A stretch of 64,000 nt of DNA from Actinomycetospora lutea (lineage in GTDB: Bacteria > Actinomycetota > Actinomycetes > Mycobacteriales > Pseudonocardiaceae): the NCBI RefSeq assembly GCF_028737205.1, contig NZ_JAQZAL010000032.1, positions 1 through 64,000 on the forward strand, given 5' to 3'. The translations under genes and the position numbers were made by a program. The stretch's first letter is position 1; every line of letters starts with the position of its first letter. Positions 27,725-36,784 of the stretch are shown here, one piece after another. The notes below the pieces were generated by a model, which was not told where the DNA came from, searched no databases, and saw only the letters and a list, made by a program, of their open reading frames with translations.

Positions 27725-27905
27725 AACAAGGGCCAACCCGGTCCAATGCTCGTGGCAGGCGACACACGTCGTCCTCGGAAACGGTAGTTGGTGCAGTTGC
27801 GAAATCCGTGCCCGCTTCTTGATCAGCAGGTTGATGGCCTCGGTGGGTCGGTTGGACAGGTCGGCGACGGTGAAGCGGACGAGCAGCTCGTCGCGCCAGC
27901 ACCTC
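27725..27905 (-). mobile_element. Fragment of an ISL3-family transposase (C-terminal end)
   Basis: The minus strand encodes LSNRPTEAINLLIKK, the hallmark of the ISL3-type transposase C terminus. It continues in another frame as GHGFRNCTNYRFR, which corresponds to the following family block. The frame break and loss of a few residues between the blocks show that it is degenerate. No terminal inverted repeats or other transposase parts were found. It marks an old insertion at the boundary between cassette B and the less GC-rich glycan cluster. The remaining 27279-28183 sequence holds no recognisable gene; its frames have poor coding bias. Confidence 0.65.
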
Positions 27906-28183
27906 GGTGGGCGTGGTGGTTGCCAGTGCAGCCGTTCCAATTCGACTGCAACATGGTGGGCACTCCGCTACGTGCTGCACCTCTCGTGCTCTCCGTGACA
28001 AACGTCGCCGCCCTCGACGAGCGATAGAACGATCAGTCCACGCCACGAGACGGCGAGGAGAAGGTCCCGCGATTCGCTCCCTCCGGTAATCCTCAGAAGG
28101 CCGAACGAATGGAGTCGCCCACATCAGCCAGATCCAACAACCGGCGCGCCCCCAAGTCCCCGCGGAGCACGCTACACTGACAC

Positions 28184-29044
28184 TCACCTAACAAACTTAA
28201 GAATCTTCCCATTCGAACTTGCTTTCCTGACCAAGCCTGCGTTCTGCAAATGCGCTTCAAGTGCGTCCAGATCGAAAGGCGAGCCCGGCTCGACATCGAG
28301 ATCGATCTCGGCGACCGCCGCAAGTTGCCCCGCCGTTGCAGCGAGGAGGATACCCCCCGCCATGCCCTCCACATTGACCTTCAGAACGATCTTGTCACCT
28401 TTCAGGTGGACGGGAAGCCCGGCAAGCAACTCAGCTAGGGTGACCATCTCGACTTCTTGAGTGCCTACCGACTGTATCATCTCTTCATTCACCGTATGGG
28501 CCCATGACTCGTTAGAAACATGCAAGGTCACGTGGCCGCTCGTCGCTCCCACAGCAGCCCTGCGCAACTCCCAGTCCTTAGAACGGACGTTGCTCCGCCG
28601 CGCAAGCTCGAGGAGCTCGAAGTTCCTAAGCTCAGGCTCTATAGACACCACGTGTCTGGCCCCGCTCGCCAGCGCCCGAGCGGCATAGAATCCCTTGTGC
28701 GCACCCAGATCGAGCACAACCCGGCCCCGGAAGTTCGCCTCGAATACCCTCTCGTTCCACAGATAGCTCAGGGTAAGCGCATCCACGAAGAATGATCTGC
28801 TGTCGAGAAAGATGTCGCCGCCAGACACAGGCACCCTTGTCTCGCCTCGCTCACCGATTCGACCCCAGCAGCGATGGAGAGACAGAAGAAGATGTACCCG
28901 CGCACGAAGCGGTAACACTCCCCTCGACATCGCGATACTACAGACCTTAAGGGATCGCCGAAGTGCCCACGGCATCCGCTCCAGCAACTGCTGCCGAACG
29001 TCCAAGATGCTTCCCCCAAACCTGCCACAGCGTGCAAACCGCAA
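28184..29044 (-). CDS. FkbM-family methyltransferase
   Basis: This encodes 286 residues. The SAM-binding motif I is VVLDLGAHKGFYAARAL, followed by the acidic end of strand 2 in HVVSIEPELRNFELLE and the FkbM-typical LKVNVEGM block. FkbM enzymes O-methylate sugars or polyketides; in a Wzx/Wzy cluster a methyl cap or decoration on the repeat unit is likely. ATG 29044 opens the frame, but a TTG at 29005 has a better ribosome-binding site (GGGGGA, 6 bases upstream), so the true protein may be 13 residues shorter. It lies 154 bases after the polymerase gene, last in the cluster, and its codons are more A/T-ended than the window average. Confidence 0.82.
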   Translation of the reverse strand: MRFARCGRFGGSILDVRQQLLERMPWALRRSLKVCSIAMSRGVLPLRARVHLLLSLHRCWGRIGERGETRVPVSGGDIFLDSRSFFVDALTLSYLWNERVFEANFRGRVVLDLGAHKGFYAARALASGARHVVSIEPELRNFELLELARRSNVRSKDWELRRAAVGATSGHVTLHVSNESWAHTVNEEMIQSVGTQEVEMVTLAELLAGLPVHLKGDKIVLKVNVEGMAGGILLAATAGQLAAVAEIDLDVEPGSPFDLDALEAHLQNAGLVRKASSNGKILKFVR

Positions 29045-29198
29045 CGCCTCGAAACGGTCCTGCTGCAGCCAATTACTCGTGCACTCTGATGCGCGTAAGA
29101 AATGGGCTCAACTGTCTCTCAGCTCGGATGCCGGTCCACGCATTCGTCTATGCGGCCTTGGCCTTCCTCTCAGCCGGGCGCCCCTCCCCAACGCCGAA

Positions 29199-30569
29199 TC
29201 ACATGATCGAGGTCCCACCTCCGACCTCGGGTCTGACAGCGCCCCGCCGCAGCCTGAGTGCCCGACTTCTACTGCCGAACTTCAGCATCAAGAAGAGCAG
29301 TAGGGATACGTAGACCGCAAAAAAGAGCAGAGTGGCTACATCACTCCTGCCGTAAAAAAGAAGGAGCCCATAGAGTACCGTCGTCAGCAGTGGCATCTTA
29401 CGGGCGCTAACAACCAAGACGAGAAGTAGGATCGTAAAGATGGCAACGAAGGTGACGCCGTAACTTCCGAACAGAGGGCTCAAGCGGGCCTCGGCAAATG
29501 GACTGGCGCCTAGGCCGACGCCAGACAGATCAAGGTTCTCGAAGGCGCTGCCGAAGTCCTGCACCTCCGTTATCCGTAGTGGGCCCGGCAGCAGAAACTG
29601 GACCTTCTCCAACAACGTACCGCCGGTGCCGACCGGCACGAGTCCTTGCACCACCGCAAAGTCGGTGTACTGCGGCAAGACGACCTCATGCCACGCTGAC
29701 TCGATCTCGCCCGACTTGAGGAGAGGCAGCAGCAACAAGAAGACAATGCCTCCGCCAAGCAGTAGTCGGACAGCGATCGGCACGAGGACACCCAACAAGA
29801 TGACACACACCACTCCGGCGACGAGCAGCTCTTTACGACTACCCACCAGCACGAACGGTGCCCACAAAGCGACGAGAGAGAAAACAGGAATCCCGCCGAT
29901 GCTTGCGAGCGCAAGTCGACCAACAAGATAGATCGTTCCGGCGAGGCAGATCACCTGTACATTATGATTCGAGCCCAGCAACAGCTCTCCGGCATATTTG
30001 CGGCGCTCGTCCGCGAGTACTGTGCCCAGACCTACCCTGACGATCGCCACACAATCAAACGCCGCCACAACAAGAAGCACATACGTTACCGCAACGTCAC
30101 ACATATTCGGAGGAGCTTCGCCAAACATCTGCCTGCACCGTGCCGCGGCGCTCCGGATGGCATTACCAAGACGCTCGAGGCCGACGAGAGCCTCGACCAC
30201 GACATAGCCGAGCCAGATCAGCCAGACGTCATCGACCGTCGCTGAGAATATTGTGACCGCGTCGGGCGACGGCGCGTACTCGATCCCGGTCGTCGAGAAC
30301 GCCACCCATGCCGAGGAAGCGTACAGTGTCAACGACACGAATATCAGGACGCCGGAACGAGCGGCAGGCGCGACGACCGCGACAATGATGAGAAACGCAT
30401 ACCACAAGACGAGGTCGCGCATGAAGTCGGCCGGCTCCGGACCCACGACCAGGTAAACGGCCACGATCGCAAGCGAGCACACACGACGAAGCCCGGAGAG
30501 ATGGCTCAGGGGTGCCGCCTCACGAGCCCTAGCTCGGGTCTCAGCGATCTGCGCGCTGGCTCGTCTCAT
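29199..30569 (-). CDS. Putative Wzy-type oligosaccharide repeat-unit polymerase
   Basis: This encodes 456 residues with about 11-12 hydrophobic segments and a large loop around residues 290-345 (VLPQYTDFAVVQGLVPVG onward), the topology of O-antigen polymerases. No sequence motif is diagnostic. The assignment rests on topology and on its place between a flippase/glycosyltransferase pair and a methyltransferase. Wzy joins lipid-linked repeat units on the outer face of the membrane. The ATG overlaps the GT2 stop by 4 bases. A lower GC content and non-local codon use mark it as part of the probably acquired segment. Confidence 0.7.
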   Translation of the reverse strand: MRRASAQIAETRARAREAAPLSHLSGLRRVCSLAIVAVYLVVGPEPADFMRDLVLWYAFLIIVAVVAPAARSGVLIFVSLTLYASSAWVAFSTTGIEYAPSPDAVTIFSATVDDVWLIWLGYVVVEALVGLERLGNAIRSAAARCRQMFGEAPPNMCDVAVTYVLLVVAAFDCVAIVRVGLGTVLADERRKYAGELLLGSNHNVQVICLAGTIYLVGRLALASIGGIPVFSLVALWAPFVLVGSRKELLVAGVVCVILLGVLVPIAVRLLLGGGIVFLLLLPLLKSGEIESAWHEVVLPQYTDFAVVQGLVPVGTGGTLLEKVQFLLPGPLRITEVQDFGSAFENLDLSGVGLGASPFAEARLSPLFGSYGVTFVAIFTILLLVLVVSARKMPLLTTVLYGLLLFYGRSDVATLLFFAVYVSLLLFLMLKFGSRSRALRLRRGAVRPEVGGGTSIM

Positions 30570-31456
30570 CCGTCAGCCCGAACCGGGGCGAAGCGCGACT
30601 CACTTGATCTTCCCCAACAGTGACCGACTAGTCCCTCGGCTCGGCCCAGGGACGTCGCCAGGACGCCATGGAGTCCCAGCTCGGTTCGGCCAAGAAGTAG
30701 ATCAACCCATGGCTTCAATACGGTGCCGGCCCGATAGTGGAGCGGATACGACCAGCGCCGAACGACGAATCCCTTACCTCGGGCATAGACACGCAGCTTC
30801 CGAACTTCTTCCACACGGCTCAGCCCGTGTGCTTGAGCTACTCCTCTTACGCAAAAGTCCGCGTCCCACCGCACCACAGCATCGGTGCTGAGCGTTCGCA
30901 ACAGGAGGTCGGTCCCTTCTCCGCTTTGCCAGGGTCCGAAGCTTCCAGAACCCAAGCCCTCGTCGAACCCACCAACCTGGTCCAGTACTCGTCGCGACAT
31001 GACCGTTGCGGCCTCGATAGCCGACCAGACCGTGAACTTCGTCCATGCGTGGTCCACAGGATGTTCATAACGCGGGCGCCCGTCAGACACGTAGCTCATT
31101 GCCACAATGTCCGCATCGGCGTGCTTCGCCTGAAGACGCTCGCAGAACGAAGGGTCGAGTACCGATGTGTCGTTCGGGAAAAGAAAGTGAGAAACCGAAG
31201 TGGGAGCTGCTCTCACTACGGCGTTACGACCCGCCGACAGTCCGGGCGAAGATGAAACGGTGAAGAGATCCAGCCGATCTTGGTAACGACGGATGATCTC
31301 TGCAACCGCCGAGCCTTCGCTCTGATCGCAAATGCCGACGGAGAAATCGCCGGTTGTCTGTTCGACCATGGAGTCGAGGAGGCGTTCAAGCGCCGCTGAG
31401 CGCCCGATGGTCGAAATTACAATACAGAGCGTCATTGCGCTGGCCCGGTCAGGCAT
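30566..31456 (-). CDS. Family 2 glycosyltransferase
   Basis: This encodes 296 residues. The GT-A core starts TLCIVISTIGRSAALERLLD. The nucleotide-sugar contacts are expected at CDQSEGS, and a DxD-like position occurs at FPNDTSVLDPSF. The acceptor region VGGFDEGLGSGSFGPWQSGE resembles the [DE]-[DE] zone of inverting GT2 enzymes. It is cytoplasmic, adding one sugar to the lipid-linked repeat unit. The start at 31456 overlaps the flippase stop by 8 bases with AGAAGG directly adjacent; ATG 31435 would remove the first seven residues. It overlaps the polymerase start by ATGA. Confidence 0.8.
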   Translation of the reverse strand: MPDRASAMTLCIVISTIGRSAALERLLDSMVEQTTGDFSVGICDQSEGSAVAEIIRRYQDRLDLFTVSSSPGLSAGRNAVVRAAPTSVSHFLFPNDTSVLDPSFCERLQAKHADADIVAMSYVSDGRPRYEHPVDHAWTKFTVWSAIEAATVMSRRVLDQVGGFDEGLGSGSFGPWQSGEGTDLLLRTLSTDAVVRWDADFCVRGVAQAHGLSRVEEVRKLRVYARGKGFVVRRWSYPLHYRAGTVLKPWVDLLLGRTELGLHGVLATSLGRAEGLVGHCWGRSSESRFAPVRADG

Positions 31457-32948
31457 CCTTCTTACCAGCTCTCATTGCAGAAAGAATGGTACTGAATTCT
31501 CGACGGATTGCAGGGACGAGCGCAGCTGCGGACACAACCGCCACCCCTGTGAGAACGAGCTCTGCAGCAAGTACGGCGTAGCTCGACGACGGCGGGCCGA
31601 CGGCTCGCGTGGCGAAGGAAGCCAGCCCCGCGACCACCGCTAGGAGAGCGGGCCGAGCCAAGGGCGCGAAGAAGTCGACGACCCTTAGTCCTACCGCGCG
31701 TCTCGCCAGGAGGAACTCCGGCACCACCAAGACGGCGTTCACAAGAGCGAATGCCGCTGCGACTCCGACGACGCCCCAAGGTATACCAGCCACAAAGCTC
31801 CCGACAATGATTGGCCTCGTAGCCAACACCCAACAGAGTTGACGGCGGGATTGTCCAGAGACTATGAAGAGCCACGTGGTCGGATAAGCTGCAGCATTGA
31901 CGATGCCAGCTATGACCAGGAACGCCAGTATTGGTGCTGCGCCGAGCCAAGCTTCGCCGAACAATGCCTCAATGACTTCGACCCGGAAGATCAGCATGAC
32001 AATATAAAACGGCCAGAGGACAAGGGTCACCAAGGCGAGAAGCGTTCGGTAGTACGCGCGAAATCGATCACTCTCCGATCGAACGCGACTCAACGCGGGA
32101 ACCATGACCTTCTGCAGCGGACCAGTGATCTGCTGCAGCGGCAGGATCATCAATTGGTAAGCCTGCACATAGAGCCCGGCACCGAGGGGTCCAGCAACGT
32201 AACCAACAAGAACATTGTCGAGGTTCCCGGCGAAGTAATTGAACACGTTCACCGTGGTGATGTCTCGAACGAATACACGATCGCTGGCAATCATGCGCGA
32301 AGTCGAGCGTCGAGGTCGCCAAGGGCTCAGAATCCACACCATGATTGTTTGCACTAGCGCCATCAGGACGGGCTGTACCACCAGCGCCCATGCACCTGCT
32401 CCGGCAATGGCCAGTGCCACGGCACATGTACAGGCAACAACCGCTGCCACTAGGTCGCCGATGGCAACCTGCCGAAACCGCAGGTCACGCGCCAACATGG
32501 CCGCTTGCAGGGACCCGAGACCGATGAAGACGAAAATGAGGCCGAGTACCGGGGCGAAGACCACGTATCGCGAATCATTGAACGCTCTGGCTAGTCCCTG
32601 CCCCGATAGACCCACAACGGCCGCCGCGACTAGCGCGACGACCATGGTCTGTCGGTGCAAGCGCGAAGCGTAGGCCGAGTCCATTTCCGTTCGACGGATT
32701 GCCAATACCGTGAAGCCTGAGTTGCGCAAGATTTCTGCCGCGCCGCCGAAGACCACTACGATAGCAGCAACGCCATATTCGAAGGGACCGATCAGTCGCG
32801 CGATCGCGAGCGTACTGCCGAATTGAAGGAGGAATTTGAGCCAGGTAGTTGCTGCAGTCACAGCACCACCACGGACCGTCCGAGTCGCGACAGAATGCGT
32901 TACATCTGCCTCAGCACCCGGGGAGGCCGGCGGCCGGCTCGGGTTCAC
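31449..32948 (-). CDS. Wzx-type oligosaccharide flippase
   Basis: This encodes 499 residues with about 12-14 helices in the polysaccharide transporter (MATE-like) pattern, starting WLKFLLQFGSTLAIARLIGP and repeating the paired-helix units of the family. It flips lipid-linked repeat units across the membrane. The start is GTG 32948 with a weak ribosome-binding site, and the first 20 residues are polar, so a later start is possible. It sits 6 bases after a GT4 gene and overlaps the next GT2 gene. GC content is below that of the window. Confidence 0.85.
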   Translation of the reverse strand: MNPSRPPASPGAEADVTHSVATRTVRGGAVTAATTWLKFLLQFGSTLAIARLIGPFEYGVAAIVVVFGGAAEILRNSGFTVLAIRRTEMDSAYASRLHRQTMVVALVAAAVVGLSGQGLARAFNDSRYVVFAPVLGLIFVFIGLGSLQAAMLARDLRFRQVAIGDLVAAVVACTCAVALAIAGAGAWALVVQPVLMALVQTIMVWILSPWRPRRSTSRMIASDRVFVRDITTVNVFNYFAGNLDNVLVGYVAGPLGAGLYVQAYQLMILPLQQITGPLQKVMVPALSRVRSESDRFRAYYRTLLALVTLVLWPFYIVMLIFRVEVIEALFGEAWLGAAPILAFLVIAGIVNAAAYPTTWLFIVSGQSRRQLCWVLATRPIIVGSFVAGIPWGVVGVAAAFALVNAVLVVPEFLLARRAVGLRVVDFFAPLARPALLAVVAGLASFATRAVGPPSSSYAVLAAELVLTGVAVVSAAALVPAIRREFSTILSAMRAGKKDA

Positions 32949-32954
32949 GACGAC

Positions 32955-34067
32955 TTAGGCCTTACCGCCGGTTGCAGGGAATCTGTCCACCGCGCCCACG
33001 ACCACATCGGCGCTCGTTGGCCAGGCAAACCGGCGCGCTACTGCCTCCGCGCGTCCTAATGCTTCTTCACGAGGTGGGTGCACACGCCTTAGCAATTGGC
33101 GTAAAGCGGGCGCGATATTGTCCGACGTGGGCGTTCCTTCGATGTAGATGACGCTATCCCCGCCGACCCATCGCATGACAGGTGTGTCACTCACTAAGAC
33201 GTCAGTTCCGGCGCTGAGGGCTTCAACAACTGGGAGGCCGAAACCTTCATCCAGGCTAGGGAGCACTACAGCCCGTGCGCCCGCGTAGAGCTCCGCGAGC
33301 AGCTCGTCACCGACGTATCCAAGTCGGACTACCGAAGGTGATTGGACGATGTCAACCATTGCAAACGAGGCGTTTGATCCACCCGCGAGAACGAGCGGAC
33401 AACTCTCTCGCACATCGAGCGGTAGGCTCAAGAACGCGTCGACAAGAGCCGCAATATTCTTCCGAGGGTCAACACTGGCGACCGAGAGCAGATAGCCCTT
33501 ATAGGTGAGACCGTGGTCTTCCAGGGTTTGCTCGAGTTCAACGCTAGTCAGCGGCGCAAATTGCGGAGCAGGCGCATTCGGGGCAACCACTACTTGGGCA
33601 CGGGTGTACGTGCGCACATCGGCCGCCACAGGCTCGCTCACGGCCAGGAGCAATCGTGACCCTCGAATCTGAGCCCAGAGCGAGAGCCGATGGGTGACAC
33701 GATACAGCCGCGTATACCACTCGGGGTGAGTAACCACGAACAGGTCGTGTACCGTCGAGATGTGACGAGGGCACCATATCGGGCATCGGCTCGTGAAAGT
33801 GAGTAGAACCTCGGTAGGTCGAAGACGAAACGGAAGAGTTTGCACCCAAAGCCAAGCCCGGAGGGAGCTCGCTGACATCATTCTGCTAGGAACGATCTCC
33901 CGAACTCGCTCGGGCGACTTGTCATGGAGAGCTTTGGCAATTTCTGTCGCATAGCGCTGCTGTCCGGTGACCTGCTGTCCACGAAATGCACCATTGATCG
34001 CGATGGAATACGCCGTGGTCGTTTCTCGGCGTGTTTTGCTCGCCATATAGCTCATGAGGCGGTGCAT
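32955..34067 (-). CDS. Family 4 glycosyltransferase
   Basis: This encodes 370 residues, GT-B fold. The N-terminal lobe has GQQVTGQQRYATEIAKAL and VHDLFVVTHPEWY. The C-terminal lobe has LLSVASVDPRKNIAALVDAF and the retaining-GT4 E-x7-E block in LPSLDEGFGLPVVEALSAGT. The enzyme is cytoplasmic and moves a sugar from a nucleotide donor to the growing repeat unit. ATG 34067 starts one base after the stop of the Wzz/kinase gene. An in-frame upstream ATG (34121) would overlap that gene by 53 bases, and ATGs at 34055 or 34046 are alternatives because no ribosome-binding site decides. Confidence 0.85.
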   Translation of the reverse strand: MHRLMSYMASKTRRETTTAYSIAINGAFRGQQVTGQQRYATEIAKALHDKSPERVREIVPSRMMSASSLRAWLWVQTLPFRLRPTEVLLTFTSRCPIWCPRHISTVHDLFVVTHPEWYTRLYRVTHRLSLWAQIRGSRLLLAVSEPVAADVRTYTRAQVVVAPNAPAPQFAPLTSVELEQTLEDHGLTYKGYLLSVASVDPRKNIAALVDAFLSLPLDVRESCPLVLAGGSNASFAMVDIVQSPSVVRLGYVGDELLAELYAGARAVVLPSLDEGFGLPVVEALSAGTDVLVSDTPVMRWVGGDSVIYIEGTPTSDNIAPALRQLLRRVHPPREEALGRAEAVARRFAWPTSADVVVGAVDRFPATGGKA

Positions 34068-34068
34068 G

Positions 34069-35544
34069 TCAAGTTCGCCGACGAGGACTCGGGCGCGCAG
34101 GCCCGGTCTGGACCTCTGCACGTCTCTCGAATTGCTCAGTGGTTCCGGGCGGCTCTACCGTTCTCGACGGATGCTGCGCGACGCTCGAGGCGTAGTAGGA
34201 ATTGTAGCGGGCTCGTGCTTCGACTCCTCGAGTCGGTGCCATCGATAGCACGACTCCGACGATCTTTCCCGAAGCTGTTCTAATCGAGTTCGCCGCGCTC
34301 GTGAGTTGTTGAACGGACGTCTTTCCCGCCCGACAGACAAGCACTACCCCATCAGTCGACGGCGCCAGGGCTGCTGCATCAGTTACGGGAAGAGTGGGAG
34401 GTGAATCAACCAGGACGTAGTCGTAGCGCACCGCCAGCTCGCGAAGCATGCTCTTCATGGCCTGTGAGCCGAGAAGCTCGCTAGGATTTGGCGGGATGGG
34501 TCCAGAGACCAGCACGTCAAATTGGTCACGAGGTCGCCGCTGAATCGCACTCTCGACCGATAGGTGATTTGCCAATACATTGGTGACACCGACCGCAGCT
34601 TCGAGATCGAGTAGCTGCGCTGCGCGCGGCCGCCGGAGGTCGCCGTCAACCACTACGACTCGGTATCCGGAGAAGCCCAGTGCACGCGCCACGTTCAGAG
34701 TGGTGGTTGTTTTACCCTCGCCCGGCAACGAACTCGATACCGCAAGGACCCGCGCCGCGTGCTCCACATCGACGAACTGCAGGTTGGTACGTATCTGGCG
34801 ATATGCTTCGGCGTTGGGCGACTCGCCCTCAGCCAGCTGCCATGCGTTTCGTGCCAGAGCCTGATCGAATCCCACTGTACCGATGCTCGGAGCTCCTGCC
34901 GCCTCGGCTGCTGCTTCAGGCGTCGTAACGGAGGTGTCGAGTATCGAGCGGACATAGGAGAAGGCCACGCCAAGCGCGGCGCCGACAAGCAGACCAAGAG
35001 CGGCCAGAGCAGGCAGGCCGATGGATGACGGCTCAGCGGGCGGCGTCGCCAGCGCTACCGGCCGCACCACGATAGGCCGAGGGGCGCCTGGCTCCGAAGG
35101 TCGTTCAAGGTCTTCGACGACCCCGATGAACACGGCCCCGACGGTGTTGGCAAGGTTTGCTGCCTGCTGGGGGTCATCCTGAGTTGCGGTGACGTCGATC
35201 AGTACTGAGTCGACGCCAGCGGCCACGTCAAGGTGTTGCGCGACGTCATCGGGGGATCCGCCCAGCTGGAGTCGATCCCTGACCTCGGCGAGGACACGGT
35301 CACTCGTAATGAGTTGCGTGTAGGACTTCACTCGTTGCTGGGTGAAGAGACTGCCTTCGTACGCGGCGTTGGCCGCATTGTCGCCCTGCGCCAGCTGGGC
35401 GGATACGTAGAGTTCGAGGTTGCTCGAGTACTGCTGAGGACGGAGGATGAAGAGCGCAGTCCCAAGTAGGGCTCCAGCGAGTGCAAAGGCAAGCACCGTC
35501 TTCCAGCGCTCGCGTAGCAACTCAACGTAGTCAGCGACTTTCAC
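34069..35544 (-). CDS. Wzz chain-length regulator fused to BY-family tyrosine kinase
   Basis: This encodes 491 residues. The N-terminal Wzz domain has one helix at about 16-35 and a second near residue 180-200, flanking an extracytoplasmic coil. The cytoplasmic kinase has Walker A LPGEGKTTTTLN (about 270), Walker A' VVVDGDLRRP (about 300) and Walker B VLVDSPPTLPVTDA (about 380). A C-terminal tyrosine cluster RYNSYY (residues 446-451) is the usual autophosphorylation target. It controls polymer length together with the flippase and polymerase of the same cluster. GTG 35544 follows GGGGGG by 4 bases and puts the first helix where the family has it; a start at 35619 adds 25 unconserved residues. 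Confidence 0.9.
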   Translation of the reverse strand: MKVADYVELLRERWKTVLAFALAGALLGTALFILRPQQYSSNLELYVSAQLAQGDNAANAAYEGSLFTQQRVKSYTQLITSDRVLAEVRDRLQLGGSPDDVAQHLDVAAGVDSVLIDVTATQDDPQQAANLANTVGAVFIGVVEDLERPSEPGAPRPIVVRPVALATPPAEPSSIGLPALAALGLLVGAALGVAFSYVRSILDTSVTTPEAAAEAAGAPSIGTVGFDQALARNAWQLAEGESPNAEAYRQIRTNLQFVDVEHAARVLAVSSSLPGEGKTTTTLNVARALGFSGYRVVVVDGDLRRPRAAQLLDLEAAVGVTNVLANHLSVESAIQRRPRDQFDVLVSGPIPPNPSELLGSQAMKSMLRELAVRYDYVLVDSPPTLPVTDAAALAPSTDGVVLVCRAGKTSVQQLTSAANSIRTASGKIVGVVLSMAPTRGVEARARYNSYYASSVAQHPSRTVEPPGTTEQFERRAEVQTGPARPSPRRRT

Positions 35545-35615
35545 GACACCCCCCGGACGGTCGTCGGAGCAGTAAAGCAGACGGGTCGCGGCCACGTGGA
35601 CCGGGGCCCGAGAAC

Positions 35616-36731
35616 TCACACGACCAGCACACCACCCGAAGGTGCCGCCTTGGTACCGCCGAGGATCTCGTCGATCTGGGCAGCGAAGCTAGCGAGTCCG
35701 AAGCCCTTTGAGTGGAGCTTGATGACCTCGCGGTCCCAGACACGTGCGCACACGTCCTCGACGCCAGCTGCGATCGCTTCGGTGGACAGGTCCGGAACGA
35801 GAACGGCCACGGCGTCGTCGGTGCAAGAGTCCAGGAAGCCGCCAGCCGCGAGAGCCACCGCCGGCGCGCCGAAGTTGAAGCCCTCGACGGGCGTGAGTCC
35901 AAAGTCCTCGTGGCTCATGGCCACGACGCCGGCGCAGTGGGCATAGAGCCAACGCAGCTGGGCGTCGCTGGCCCCGTTGATCTCCTGAAGGCGGTCGGAC
36001 CATCCTGCGGCAGAAGGGGAGTCCGGGAGCTCACCGACGACGACGAGGCGGCGGTCGGTGTGCTGGTCGACGGCTTCGCAGATGCGGTCGAGGTTCTTGT
36101 AGCCACGCTTGCGACCCACCGTAAGCAGGAAGCCCGGCTCGAGCCCGACTATCGGCTCCATCGGACCGTCGGTCGTGAGTGTGGTCGGCGGGAACACTAC
36201 TTGTGGGGTGATGCCGTAGACGCGCTCGATGCGACGTGCAACCAGGCTGGAGTTCGCGACGTAGGTCGAGACTCGGGCGGCGGCCGCCTTGTCCCAACGT
36301 CGGAGCATCGGGCTCGCAAGCTCGAACAGGCGGCGGAACCAGGACGGCTTGTCCTTGAAGTAGTCCGAGCCCTCGTAGAGCCAGCGGGCAGGTGTGTGGC
36401 AGTAGGCGACGATCGGGGCGGAGGTCATCACGCCGTGGGCCCAACCCGAGGTGCTAGCCAGAACGACGTCGACGTCGTCGATGACGATGCCCGAGGTGGC
36501 CTTCGCGAGGAACGGCAGCGCTCGGCGCGGGTCGGCGCGGAAGACCGGGAAGTCGCTGAGGCGCGTGGTGCGGATGTCGTACTCGGCGAACTCCGGGAAC
36601 GTGGTCTCCGGGTTGTAGACCGTGGTGTAGAGCGTGGCGTCCGGGAAGCACCGAAGCATGGCCAGAGCCACACGCTCGGCGCCACCACGCTGCGTGAGGT
36701 AGTCGTGGACGATCGCGACGCGAAGAGACAT
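35616..36731 (-). CDS. Family 4 glycosyltransferase
   Basis: This encodes 371 residues. The protein begins MSLRVAIVHDYLTQRGGAER, a typical start of GT4 enzymes of capsule and O-antigen loci. It contains IVAYCHTPARWLYEGSDYF (mannosyltransferase-like acceptor loop) and, in the second lobe, LLTVGRKRGYKNLDRICEAV and SHEDFGLTPVEGFNFGAP with the E-x7-E pair. ATG 36731 has AGGA about 6 bases upstream. It comes 53 bases after the priming transferase gene and 71 before the Wzz/kinase gene. It probably adds the second or third sugar to the repeat unit; mannose is a possible donor by resemblance only. Confidence 0.87.
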   Translation of the reverse strand: MSLRVAIVHDYLTQRGGAERVALAMLRCFPDATLYTTVYNPETTFPEFAEYDIRTTRLSDFPVFRADPRRALPFLAKATSGIVIDDVDVVLASTSGWAHGVMTSAPIVAYCHTPARWLYEGSDYFKDKPSWFRRLFELASPMLRRWDKAAAARVSTYVANSSLVARRIERVYGITPQVVFPPTTLTTDGPMEPIVGLEPGFLLTVGRKRGYKNLDRICEAVDQHTDRRLVVVGELPDSPSAAGWSDRLQEINGASDAQLRWLYAHCAGVVAMSHEDFGLTPVEGFNFGAPAVALAAGGFLDSCTDDAVAVLVPDLSTEAIAAGVEDVCARVWDREVIKLHSKGFGLASFAAQIDEILGGTKAAPSGGVLVV

Positions 36732-36784
36732 AGGTGTCCTGTCAGAACCAGTCAAGGGTAGGTGGGGCGCCCGGCGAGTCGCGC

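Noticed and set aside
27343-28187. Several short frames in the gap after cassette B as real genes
   Set aside because: Apart from the ISL3-type transposase fragment they show no coding bias, family motif or credible ribosome-binding site.
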